From: Phoenix dactylifera
Taxonomy: Eukaryota; Streptophyta; Magnoliopsida; Arecales; Arecaceae
Direction of reading: 5' to 3'
Length of the DNA: 64,000 bases
NCBI RefSeq assembly: GCF_009389715.1
Contig: NC_052399.1
Location: 19,657,646-19,721,645, forward strand
This document shows positions 22,638 through 34,500 of the stretch, piece by piece. The position numbers were made by a program, and so were the translations under genes. The notes below the pieces were generated by a model that worked only from the letters and a program-made list of their open reading frames with translations, was not told the DNA's origin and did not search any database. The first letter of the stretch is position 1. Each line of letters starts with the position of its first letter.

Positions 22638-23998
22638 ATGGCCGCCACCGGTCTCCCAAGCTGGCTATCTTCTATCCTTCCATGTCTCCTCCTTGTCATC
22701 TTTGTTCTCCCATGGCCATCGGCTGCATATCAGAAGGTAACTCTAGGGGTCTTTCCCCCAACTTGCGCCCGTGTCGAATGCCCGATGTTTGACGTGATCG
22801 ACGAAGGAAATGGGTACGAGATCCGCCGATACAATTCATCAGTTTGGATGTCGACATCTTCCATTGACGACATCTCCTTTGTGAACGGCACAAGAACGGG
22901 CTTTTTACGGTGAGAATTCTCCAAACTCTCTCATCATCATCATCATCATCATTATTTTCAAAGTGAAGAGGCAGAAGGTAGGGATTAGCCCCTCTTTTTT
23001 TACTGAAAGAAAAAGGAAGAATATAGAATTTTTTTTGTGTTTTTTTTTTGGAAGAAAAGCATATAACTTTGGTCCGCTGGTTAGCGCCAATGTTTTCCTG
23101 TGCAAACACAATAAGTTGGTGCTTGTTTCAAGGATTTTTTATAAATGTTCAGAATAATACTGATCTATTTTTCATCTTGCAGCTTAGTAAGGAGAATTTG
23201 AATGCTTTGATTTGTTCACCTCCTCCTCCAACAAGAGGGGCAAACGGGCTATAGCCTACTTCTATTCCTTCATTATGAATCAAAACACAGCATCTTAGTT
23301 TATCTTGGTTGATCTTTCCTACCAAGTTGCTCCAAATGAAATCCATATTCACTAACCAGTCTGCACTCCTATCCATGCAGGAGAAGTAACAAACTCGAAT
23401 CCGGGTGGTGGCATCCCACCCATATTTCTCAAAAAAAAAAAAAAAATCATTTCTTTAGAAAGAACAAGAACTGACGCATATCTTTTTCTGTTTAACATAG
23501 CCATAAATTTGTTCATAACATGGGATGGACGATCTCAATACCAGTATTTCCTCCTCCTCATCATGTCACAGGTTATTTGACTACGTCAAAGGAAAGAATG
23601 AGAACGGGACCAAAATGGCTATGACAGCTCCCGTTATGACTGAAGTCTCAACCAGCAAAGAGCCCTCCTCCAATGAATCATTTGTTGTGAGCTTCTTCAT
23701 CGGGAAAAGATATCAGGCCAATCCACCGAGTGCCCAGGGCCTCCATCTACTGAACTGGAATCTCAAGTACGCCGCAGTGAGGCAATTCGGGGGATACGCC
23801 ACGGATGCTGGAGTCCCGGAGGAAGCGGCAGCTCTGGACGTCAGCCTCAGAGGTTCCAAATGGGCCCGTGCCGTGGACGAAAGCCGGAAAGCCAACCCAA
23901 TGGTGTTCTACACCGTTGCACAGTACAGCGCTCCATTTAGAACCAGGGGTAGAGTGAATGAGATCTGGATGCTGTTTGATGACATTACCACCTTGTAG
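22638..23998 (+). CDS. Secreted SOUL haem-binding family protein
   Basis: Two exons, 22638-22909 and 23572-23998, encode 232 residues. The GT donor (CG|GTGAGA) and CAG acceptor restore the family sequence GFLRLFDYVKG across the junction. Residues 1-30 form a signal peptide: a hydrophobic core LPCLLLVIFVLPW followed by PSAA. The SOUL domain covers roughly residues 48-230, with the motifs ECPMFDVIDEGNGYEIRRYN, KMAMTAPVMTEV, and the near-terminal VNEIWMLFDD. SOUL proteins bind haem or other tetrapyrroles at a hydrophobic surface. Plant members with a leader peptide are predicted to be extracellular or vacuolar, and their physiological ligand is not settled. N-glycosylation sequons (NSS, NGT) fit passage through the secretory route. 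The 662-bp intron holds a (TCA)n microsatellite at about 22930-22953. The family call is firm; the role is inferred. Confidence 0.94.
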
Positions 23999-25451
23999 CA
24001 GTGGCTCGAGAGAATAACTACAGCAGGTTTTACTTTATAGTGGAAATAAAACAGAAATTAATTAGCTCGAGAGGAAGTGGCTCGAGGTGAAGCAAGATTG
24101 TTGGATTTCTTATTAATGCAGAGGGCTTTCTCTGAGATGAGGTAGTCTCTCCTTGCATGTTTTCCTGCAGTTGAAGTATTATTGGATGATAAGATGAAAG
24201 AGGCTTTCAGCAAATTGGATTGGAGTTGACTCCCCTGCAAACTGAAATAATTAGCTATAACTAGAAATTTGGATTAAATACCAAGAACCTATGTCAAACA
24301 TGCGACGCACAAAGTCCTGATATATTGCATCACATTATGCATTCGTTATCTCTTCCTTAACAAATGATCGACAAGAAAGTAGTGTACAATGTTGATTCGA
24401 CGATATGACAAGGACTTGCTTTTTGTTGGTTCGTCAAAACAAGTAATTTATTCGAGGCATGCAGCAAAGGTTCTAATTAGATGGCCTTTGGTGAGGTATA
24501 CATCAAATCAAACAGTTGGTTCTAATTAACACAACTTAAAAGTTTCATGACGTGGTTCACTAAATTTAGTCTTTGTCTGAGGTCAGAGCATGGTCGGCTT
24601 TATCTTGCAATACTAGCACATTAAGTTAGGGTAAATGAGGTCTGGATGATGTTTGACATGGAAGATAGCGCTATCTAGAGCAAGGTAAACTGGGGGCTAG
24701 ACAAGTAAAAGAAGATTATATAAGAGACTCAAAACTTTAGTAGTCTTTATTTTCTTTGAGCAGACAGTTGGACTAGCATTATTGCTGCTTGTTTCCCTGT
24801 TTCCTTTCACCTATCAATGCCCAAATCCGTTTCCCGAGGTGCCAACTAGAATTAGGGTACAAAAGGAACAAAGTGACCCCCTAAATTATAAGAACCAATG
24901 ACCCTCAACAGGCGACCCATTTTATTTGGCTTGCATGGAGTATACGCTACGGAAGGCAAATCTCTCTCACAGCAGCCCCTCGAAGTTATGAAACACCCTT
25001 AAACCACGCCAAGTCCACATGCCAATCTCCTCCCTAAACGCCTAGAGTCCCCATCACTACTGCAAGACCCAATACCACCAGCTTCTTGAGTAGAAGGAGC
25101 CGCAAGAAAAATGATTTCCACCAGAAGGGCTACCATTCCAAACGCAAGAAACTATGAAAAGAAAAAAGAAAAAAAAAACCGAATTAATCAAAGACGCCTC
25201 AAAGAAATATAAATTAGAGTACTAAACTCGTGTCTTTATTTGCTTAAAAATTTCGACTGTAAAGATCCTATTAACAACCACAACATGAACAACGAATCAC
25301 CTTTACAATTCCAAGAAAACCCATCCATCAATCCTTCTCACGGCCAAGAAGCAAAGAGAACGGGCAAAAGAGCGAAGAAAACGGAAAAGAACCAGCACCC
25401 ATGAACCCAAAAAAATAAAAAAAGAAAGAGAGACCACCATCAAAACTTTCT
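23999..25451. other. Intergenic DNA between convergent SOUL and IDA-like genes
   Basis: The left part is probably SOUL 3' UTR. The right part, before 25452, is probably the 3' UTR of the minus-strand peptide gene. No other gene is seen between these converging units. Confidence 0.55.
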
Positions 25452-25838
25452 TCAAGGATTTGAGGCGGATACGTCCCCACAGAAGAAGTCGACGGAGTTC
25501 GGGACGTCGTTGTGGCACGAAGAGGAGCCCGAAGGCGGGACGTTGAAACCCCTCGGGAGCATGGCGGAGAATGGCCTTGATGTGAGGCCATTCTGGCTCT
25601 TCTTCCTCCTCCTCCTTCTTCTTGTCCTGGAGTTCTTGACGAGATCTCCATCAGAAGGGTAGGGCCTCGGTTTCATAACGTGGAAGAGCTGGTGGGGTGG
25701 GGCGGCGGCGAGGGGAAGAGTGTAAGGTTGAAGGATGGGTTGGGAGAGCGAGGGAAATGGGAGGGAGGAGAGGAGGAGAGAGAGGAGGAAGAAGAATAAG
25801 AGGGTGGCCCAGAAGCCCAAGCCGTGGCTGAAACCCAT
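25452..25838 (-). CDS. Candidate IDA-like (IDL) signalling peptide precursor
   Basis: A single-exon gene encodes 128 residues. Residues 8-27 are a strong hydrophobic leader (FWATLLFFFLLSLLLSS), so the product should enter the secretory pathway. After a variable middle and a basic run (RTRRRRRRKK, 71-80) comes a conserved-looking C-terminal block, MLPRGFNVPPSGSSSCHN (93-110), then an 18-residue tail. IDA and IDL peptides of plants have the core PPSxPSxRHN, preceded by a LPKG-type segment. They are cut from such precursors and perceived by HAESA-type receptor kinases in abscission and related wall loosening. Here PPSGSSSCHN keeps PPSG, S and HN, but has Ser for the second Pro and Cys for Arg. 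An upstream ATG at 25875 opens an overlapping out-of-frame reading frame, possibly limiting translation. The family assignment is inferred from the motif, the leader and gene size. Confidence 0.62.
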   Translation of the reverse strand: MGFSHGLGFWATLLFFFLLSLLLSSLPFPSLSQPILQPYTLPLAAAPPHQLFHVMKPRPYPSDGDLVKNSRTRRRRRRKKSQNGLTSRPFSAMLPRGFNVPPSGSSSCHNDVPNSVDFFCGDVSASNP

Positions 25839-28279
25839 GAGAGTTGGGACTGCTGTGCTTGGGGCGGCGAAGCATTTGAGTAGGGTGCAATCAAGAAGTA
25901 CGGGAGAGGAGGAGGAGGAGGAGGAGAGTGGGGGTAATACGTGGATCCCAAGGGGCTCTCTTATGTGCAGTGTTAGTGGCTCTTATTATGAGAGGGAGAG
26001 AGAGATTTGACTCGTTTTGAAAGGAAAGGGAGCCAAAGAAGATAAATACTGGGGAGGCGGGCCGTTCTTCTTTTCTTTGCTTTTGTTACGCTTCTTCATA
26101 TAATCATGCTTTCGCTTTGGTCCTGGAAGTGATTTTTTTTTTTATTTTTTTGGTGGGATCGTAATTATAAGGTTTTTCTGTTTTCTTTTTTCTTTTATAT
26201 TTTTTTCTTTTATAATACGAGGGAGCTTTGGTTCCTTCCTTATTTCCGGGCACTCATTGTCCTACCTTTTGACCGACAAAAAGAAGGGAAAGAGCCAACT
26301 AATCTTTAGCTGTTGATGGGTTCACCCAGCGACTATGTACGTGGTTTGCCACCGGAAAGCAGTGGCAAATGATTCGATGGTGAAGGTAATTCTGTAAGTT
26401 ATAAGTGGAAAATAATGGCCATCAAGAGGAGCAAAAAGCCCCAATTAACTTGTGTTTGGTTGGTGTTTTTAGCTGAAAATAATGCTCCTCAGAAGCACTC
26501 ATTTTTCTGCTTAGCGCACCAACTAGCTTTTTTGGATGACATCCTGAACTACGAAAAAATAAATGATGCAATAAAATTTTTTTCTAACCGGAATAATGGC
26601 AATCATTCTCATAATCCAAGTAGAACATACGGCTATAATGTGTTATGGAGCCATGCCATGGCTCCTTTGTGATATCGTTCTCACAATTAAATCGGGATCT
26701 AGCAATAGAAGTGGCATTGGCTAATACGTAAACTCGAGGAGCAGACAGCACTCCTATCAAAGCGACAGCCCAATAATGACTATTTTCACCTATCAAACAA
26801 TGCATAACTTTATCACATATGTTAACAACAATTAGCAAATCGATTTTGAAAAAGTAATGGCAGAACAAATTTCAAGCATTTGCAAAATGTGTGCGTTCGG
26901 GCTTCTGCTCAAAACCGGCTGATCGAATAGCGTCGGTCCAGTAACCCAAGCAGCTATTGTAGTTTAGGTTCTTACATCCATAATTAAAACTCTGGAAACA
27001 ATAGACATAGTGACAAGGAAAGGCATGCATCAAAGCCACAAATTCACCCTTAAGGAGTGTTACAAGGTGACAAGGCATGGAGGTATCATTTTGCAGTTTG
27101 CAAAAAATCAACTGGGGTATCCCACTTTCGGAAAAAAGCAAAAATTCTTAGATGGCCGTTGTTTCGAGATCGAATCCTGGCTGCAAAAAATAGGAGGAAA
27201 AGAAAAGGATGAAAAAAGCCCCAGAATACAGATTTATGAGAAACCAAACATGGTGAAATGAACTATGGTTGGATTGGAGAAAAAAATTATGAAAATCCTG
27301 ATGCTTTTTTAGTCCTATATAGATTATTCGCTGGATTGATTTTGAATACTTATAAAAATCAAAATAATAACTTTCAGCTAGCCATTTTAGATAAGATTCG
27401 GAATTGTTACAAGAACTACCCAAAAGCATCCATAAAATACCATGGGACTGTCTAATTACAGCGTTTATTTGGATGTTGTGGAAAAAAATAAATGGCAGAA
27501 TATTTCGTTTTGAAGCTCACACCCAATGCAAGATTTTTGTTCAATGCGTCACTCTCGGAAAGCTGGACGTCGTTCTGCAATGGGAGCCTAAAACAACCTA
27601 TCGCAGACCTTATCCATCAACTGAAGAATGCGGTATAATCAACAGAAGGAAATGCCGTCTTTTTGAGAGCCGAAGTAAAGAGAACAGATGAAGAATAGAA
27701 GAAGCTCAGTAGTAAAGCTCCACTCGAAGTCGCATCATCTCCAACTATTTTGGTGGGACCTCCTGTAAATGTATTTGGGTTCTGAAGTCGGCTGGTATTC
27801 ACATACCAAGGCCACTCAGACCCCATTTACAACACCTGTAATTTAAATACCATAAATAAATAATACCGGGTGGTAAAACCTCTCATTTCAGGAAAAAAAA
27901 AACAAAAAACAGCTCCTGAAACAAGCTTGGTACTTTTGACTAGCATTTTGAATGGATATCATCATCAGCAAAATCTTCAGTATCGTTCATTTGCAAAGAC
28001 ACCAAATCATCAAGGAAAAACAACGCATTACCATATCATAATTATCTCAAATCACTGATAGAACAAAATAAATAAGATTAGACACCAACATTAGTTAGAT
28101 AAACAGAGAAATATTTACTGCTAAAGAGAAAAGTATGTGACTTACAAATATTCAAAATCAGGGAACAGCAGAAGTTAAAGACATGCAGGCCGAGAAGGGT
28201 GTAAGAATGGATAGATCATTATCTAAATTCTTAAAATGAAACTATGCATCTCCACCAATTTACTTCATTAAATACATAA

Positions 28280-28310
<31 letters not shown>

Positions 28311-28559
28311 TCCCCTCGACAACTGCATCAAGATCAGAACACGCCTCACTCAATTAAAAAATGTGAGGCATGGCCAACGCTCAACTTGGGGATCAACCAC
28401 AGCAAGAGGGCCCCACTAGAACCATGAGAATCTAAGCGCTACATATCACAAAAACCTGTAGTTTGAACAAAATCATCTTTGGGATTTCTCCCGTATTGAC
28501 CATACAGACCATAGCTCCTTGCCAAAGATAAACGACTCGGTTGAAAAAGCATGGATCTG
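25839..28559. other. IDA-like gene 5' region, intergenic DNA and UBP15 3' UTR
   Basis: On the minus strand, 25839-26050 is a CT-rich leader for the peptide gene. 26.4-28.2 kb is AT-rich with no supported gene. About 28270-28559 is likely the 3' UTR of the UBP15-like gene; it includes a (TC)n run at 28281-28306, which is (GA)n on the transcript. Confidence 0.5.
28281..28306. repeat. (TC)13 microsatellite
   Basis: A perfect dinucleotide run lies 250 bp past the UBP15-like stop codon. A similar (CT)n run lies in the 5' leader of the same gene at about 45898-45924. Confidence 0.9.
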
Positions 28560-31500
28560 TTAGAGATTCCTTTCTTTATGTACATTGCCAAGAGATTGAC
28601 TCGGCATCGAAGAATCCATAACAAATCCCATGCTCTCTGAAAAGAACCTTGTCTGCGGCCTCCAAGCTGAGAACTCTTTACATGAAATGCCATTGCTGTG
28701 AGAATACTCTGGAACATATAAGGGGCCGAATATAGAGGAAATGGGATCAAGGGTAGCATGGTCTCCATAATCAACAGTGCTGAACGAATCTCTAGTACTC
28801 TCAGTGGTGAAGGATGATTCATCCGAGCTGGTAAAAAGAGACCAATCGCTAGATGTAGCATCAGAGAAGTCCATGCTCGATGAATCTGCATATGTGGCCC
28901 CTGTTGGGAGCATATTTCTGCTTGAGGACTGTACCATGCAGTCAGTGGTTGGATCTTTGATGATGCCTTCCCTATTTTGGGGTCTGAAATCATTTTGCAT
29001 GTATGCTAAATTTTCTGGGGTAAATGGGCCTTCAGTTTGTTTCTGTTTCCCGTGTTTTGAAGATTTTTGGATTTTTGATGCGTTATGCTTTGCATAAGCT
29101 GCAGCTTGTGAAGGTGCTTTATCAATGTAAGCTCTTGGTGGACGTGGAAAAGACCTGGATGATGTTAGATGATCATAAGTTGAATGTGTCAAGCAAATAA
29201 AAAAATGTCTCATAGAACATACCTCGAGTAGAATAGCATGTATGCACCTTCAGACATAACTTGACTCTGTGGCACAGCTTGCACCTGTTTGCAAAAGAAG
29301 CAGCAAAATATGAGGTGAAGCTTAATCAAAAAGATTCATCACAAATGCCCAAGTACCTTCCAGGTTAAAATTTGATCAAGTTCTGAGATACTAGTATATA
29401 GTGCATGTTTACAGAGTTAATTAATCAGCTTAAGGAAATAGATTTGGTGGACCATTCATGATGCCATTTCCTGGGTCTCCTACACCCATTCTTTTGGTAT
29501 TCTGTAAGAAATATAGGACTGCCTACCTCCAGGTAGCCTTTAGTTTGTCCTTTGAAAGCTTTTCTACCCAAGTATACACCAAGATATCCACATCCCTGGC
29601 GTAGCTAGGAACTTTGACAGAAATTTGGGAGGATGAAATAAGATAGATACCTATACAAGTCTTCTATTTCATTCTCTAGTGTCACGCAGCTTTGAGTTGT
29701 GCTCCAACTGTGTAATTTTATTAGGAAAAGGTTCGATTATTCTTGCCGTATAAAAGGTACTGCTATAGATGTAACTAGCCAATAGTCGAGGTACTCGACA
29801 AAAAATCCGAATTGAAGATGAATTGAAGATAGAGTACCGCTTGGTTTGAAGTTGTGCTTCGGTGCCATTTTATCAGGATGAGGCTCGAGTGGTGTTGTTG
29901 AAAAAGTTGACTGCTAAAGATATAACCAGCCAAATAGTTGAGGTATTTGGATTGATGGTGGCAGTTAAGGCACTCAATCAAATTAGTACATATTATATTT
30001 CTCAATGACCGAGTGCCATGTTACATGATTAGCAACTTGATACTGTACATGAGATGTGGGCCTTGATCTACTACAACTTGATGAGATTTTAAGCTATTGG
30101 ATTATCAAAATATAGAATATTTAATATCTTTCTTCACTTTTTAAGTTCTTTTCTCTAAATTGATACAATAAATAAGACTTGTTAGCTGCATTCGACCAGG
30201 ACAATTGTATAATTGCTGATCATGTTATAGAGACAAATTGCAAATTCCAAAAGTGATGGCAATGGTAAATGAAACCTTGTACTCAAAAATTGTTTCCCGC
30301 ATTACCCTGGCCACATCAACTAGTTAAATGGAAAATAATGATAACACGGACACTTCAAAACATAAATTATTATATACAACATGACACGAATGTTATCAGC
30401 AAAAGACCTGAAACGAACTGGTACAGTGTTTTTTATATGATGCACCACCGCAAAACAGAATCAACTGACAATGAAGAACTAAAGTGAAATCATTAACTCT
30501 AGAAGCACAAAGGTTTACTCAGAACAGTATATGAAATACAGATACTTTTGCTTAAAGGAAGAGAGTGGCTTTGGGCATCAAGCAATATGGAAGCAATAAT
30601 ACCAGAAAATGAGTTCATGTTACAATATAACCATGTAATATGGAGGTGATACTAATGTCTTAGATACTGCATGCACGTGTTGCTTCAAACTTGCCAATTA
30701 ATAGAGCTAGGTAAATCGTTATAAACAATAATTTACCTCACAGTCGTCAATCCTTAACCATGTTCCTTGCAGATCTTTGACATAAGAGACATAGTGCCCA
30801 GAGAATGATGCATTCAGGGTATCCAAATGTACAACAACCGCATACAACATGTAAAGGGGAGGATTATCAGCAGTCCCAGTCACAAATGGAATCATGTCCA
30901 GCATGTCAGGAAAAGTGACGCATTTATTGATTTTGCCATATTTTCCTGTCTAATTAATCAAAACAAACAATGAAAGTACTTACACAAGAAATTAAATGGT
31001 AGACATAAAACCAATGATAGTAAAGCTGATACATCCATACAAATATAAACTACTTAAAGCTGAGACATCAGTTGCAAGCAACAATGACGAAACTACTGTG
31101 AAGTTAGACAATAGGATTATAGTCTAAGACCTCGGCATGCTTAACGAATAACCCCTGTATCATCTATTAAATTTATATGTCAGTTTTAAGGGCCGAATTA
31201 TGATTAGGATTACAGCATCAAGTAACCAAAAAGTTAGTGACAACAGATATCGGTAAATGCCAAAATAATGTAGATTGTGCAAAACTCCAGATGACATTCT
31301 CTAGATCAAGTTGCATATGAGACCTATTTTGAGATTATTTGACACACAAATTAGCATTACTAATTTGTAAGTATTACTTGCTAAAGGTTGATGTTTTCAA
31401 CTGAACAAGAAAAATATGTAGTGCTACCAAAAAAATGACAACACACAATTCCATTAAGGAAGCACTAGCATAAAGAGTACATTTGGAAACACGAGGCTCA

Positions 31501-34500
31501 CCCATGTATGTGGGATTTTAGAAGTTAAAAATAACGGTAGCATTAATGATCCAGAACATGTTACAATATACGCTAAATGGGCAATCAAAATGTGTCTAAT
31601 ATCACACCGCAATTCAGAAGATAATGATAAACACCCTCTTGTCGAACTGTTTCCACAAATTCTTTTACTTTTCTTGGCATTCTTTTGTCAATATTCCTTA
31701 AGACCCTTTTCTGTATAAATTCTATGTAAAGTAATCAAAAGATGTCAAAATAACATATCACATTGTAGTAGATATATTATTCCTGGGTTTACAGGAATTA
31801 TACGCCACTTTATCATGGAAGGTTCCATCTAATTTTAGTCTCAGTATAAACTTTGATATGAGAAGCATTTTGTATACACTCATAGCCATTTATAAAATGG
31901 AAGAGAATATATGCTATGATTTTCATCACATAGATTTAGAATTCTTAATTAGCTGTAAGTTAGTGTATTTTTTTAACCATTTCAAGCATCTAGCTAGCGT
32001 GCTTGAGATAGGGATGAAAATGGTCAGATGAAATCCACCCAGATCTGGATCTGAATCTGAACCAGAAGGTTATCCAGGGCAGATTCAACTATTGATAGCC
32101 TTCTTTAAAATGCTCTGGATTCGAATTCCTAGTTCTTTTTTTTTGTGTTTGTTTTCCTGGATACGGATCCAGATATCCAAATTTCATAGTGAAACCCGAT
32201 CAGACCTCTATTCTAGTTTTCTACATCTCTTTTCATCTGACCATTTTCAGCCCTATCTCAAGCAAACTAGCTAGATGCCTAAGTGCAAAAAATCATCCTC
32301 GTGGTGTATTGTAATGTTGTCTTCTATAGTCAAATCCAACAAAAATCATCCTGCAGATAAGATAGATCAAATGTGAACCATAGAATAACACTCTCGATCC
32401 CAACCACCAATTGCACAAGGGAATGGAAACATGGTGCTGGTGCTTTGAAGAATGATAGAAGGAAATGGATGAGGAGAAAGACGATAAGACTTGAGGAGGT
32501 TAAAGGGTAGGACTACAAGGAAAAGGAACTATTTTTCCCTTCATCTTGATGCAACTCATTCAAAATAAATAAATAAAGACTAGCTGGCCCTCTTAATCTT
32601 CATCTAGCAAAAGAGATAAGTAGATCAGAATAAACTATTCATTATTATGAATGATCCTAGTTAGTCAATACCAACATCTCTCTGTCTTCCAGGGTCAAAA
32701 TAATAATGAGAAGCTCAATATTGGAGCCAAAAATCATCTTAAACTCTTCAAACTAATTCAAGTCTGCAGTAGAATTGAAAAGCAATGGTGAAGATGGAGA
32801 GCGATAAACAAGACATGGATCTCACATGCACATCATATCGGTGTTTTGAATCTGTGCACCCAAACTGAATCGTTTCTATAGTTTGGCTTCGATACAACCA
32901 CGGGCCACCTACATAACTGGGATAAAAAATCTCTCTGTGTGCCCCTTTTCTCTCTTTTCTGTATTCCATCTCTCTCACCTCTTTCAAAGCCATATCCCTC
33001 TCCCCTCTCTTAATCTTTCTTTCTTATTAGTTCTCGTCTCCTTATAAATCTTGGGACTAATGAAGGTTTCTCCTTCTTGGCAACATCCTTCAGCAACTTG
33101 TCGTCGGCTTTTTCTTTCTCTAATGCTCCCCTTGATGGTAACAACGACCACATCCTTGATGGCAAAGACGAGCATAGAAACATCTTTCCTCCACTTTCCA
33201 ATATTGCAAGTGGACCACAACAATCAATTTGGAAGAGGAGATTGGGCGATTGGGATTCATCCAAAGGTGCTTTAGGGCTTTTCTTGTTCCCTAAGGCAGC
33301 AATGACATCATCTGCATTGCTTTTGGCTCCGATGATGAGAGTCGACCCAATAATGAGTTTGGGCTAGAGGCATGCATGACAGGAGGAAAGCTAAGGAAGG
33401 AAATCAGATGGAGAACGGGTTTGGAGGTGCAAGAGTTTTACCATTCCATCTAACCACGAGATGAGCCAGTCCGATGACTGATTTGAGCAAGTGGACCATC
33501 CAGGTTAGTGGGTCAATCATCAAAATTGGCCAGTTTGGACAAGGATTTTTTATTTCTACGTTTGGGTTTTGGACCCACTAAGGCAAGCAAATGACAAGTC
33601 AAGCTGCTTGACCTGGTTGACCCATCCAAGTTTCAAAATATTGCACAACACAATCACCATCTTTTTCCGAGTTGCACTCCCTAGTTGTGAGGCAAACCAT
33701 TTCCATTGAGAATAATATAATAGAAAGTAACCTACTAGACATATTTATTGTAAAAAGAAATCAAATAGGAAAAGATTGCTTAACTCTCTCAATTTGCTTA
33801 CATACTAATAACAAATTTGGAGAATAGGCTGGCAAGGTCAGATGAATATGCCAAGAGTATATGGTAGAAATTTCTATAGAAAAAATACCGAACGACTCAG
33901 CAATCCTACAATCGGATCATGAGAAGAAGGTAATCCGCCCCTTCATTTCTCGACTATGCCAGCCACCACTATCTTCATTCGTCTCCTTGGGCTCCTCATT
34001 CCACCACACAATCACTTTGAGATTATAGAGGTGGAATCCTAAAGCTGAGGAATTGAGCTTCCCTTGCCTAAGGTGCTAGGTGTCTGCACCCTCCAGGAAA
34101 AGGTAGTTGTGGCAGGGGAAGGGTGAGCAAAGAAATTTTGGGATCCATTTCTCACTACTATCGATTTGATCCTCTTGGTGATGGGAAAGGAAACCCTCAA
34201 TTGAAAGGTTTTAGTAGGACTCCCCATGGATAGAGCCTGTCATCAACTTTTCTGGTAAAGATTACGTTCATAACATTCAAGAGCTTTGGATGGCCAGCAT
34301 CAAGTTCACAAGATCCGAAGGTTGTGATCGCTGCTAGGTAGAAATTTATTTGTTCTTTTATATGTAGCATATATTTATTTGGAAGAATTAGTTGTTCATG
34401 AAAATATAATCAATAAAGATGTTTTAAATCAACAGAATAAAAATGTTAATCAAATTTCACATCCATAATTCAAATAGAATGCTGAAATAGAAAAAAAGAT

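Noticed and set aside
23525-23571. Upstream in-frame start for the second SOUL segment
   Set aside because: The sequence before 23572 is serine-rich intron followed by a CAG acceptor; splicing to exon 1 gives the conserved family sequence.
27140-27200. tRNA B-box-like GATCGAATCCTGGC
   Set aside because: No A box or acceptor stem could be paired around it. It may be SINE debris but cannot be supported.
33010-33367. Several overlapping frames on both strands
   Set aside because: They sit in the middle of UBP15-like intron 10 with no recognisable domain and no supporting splice sites.
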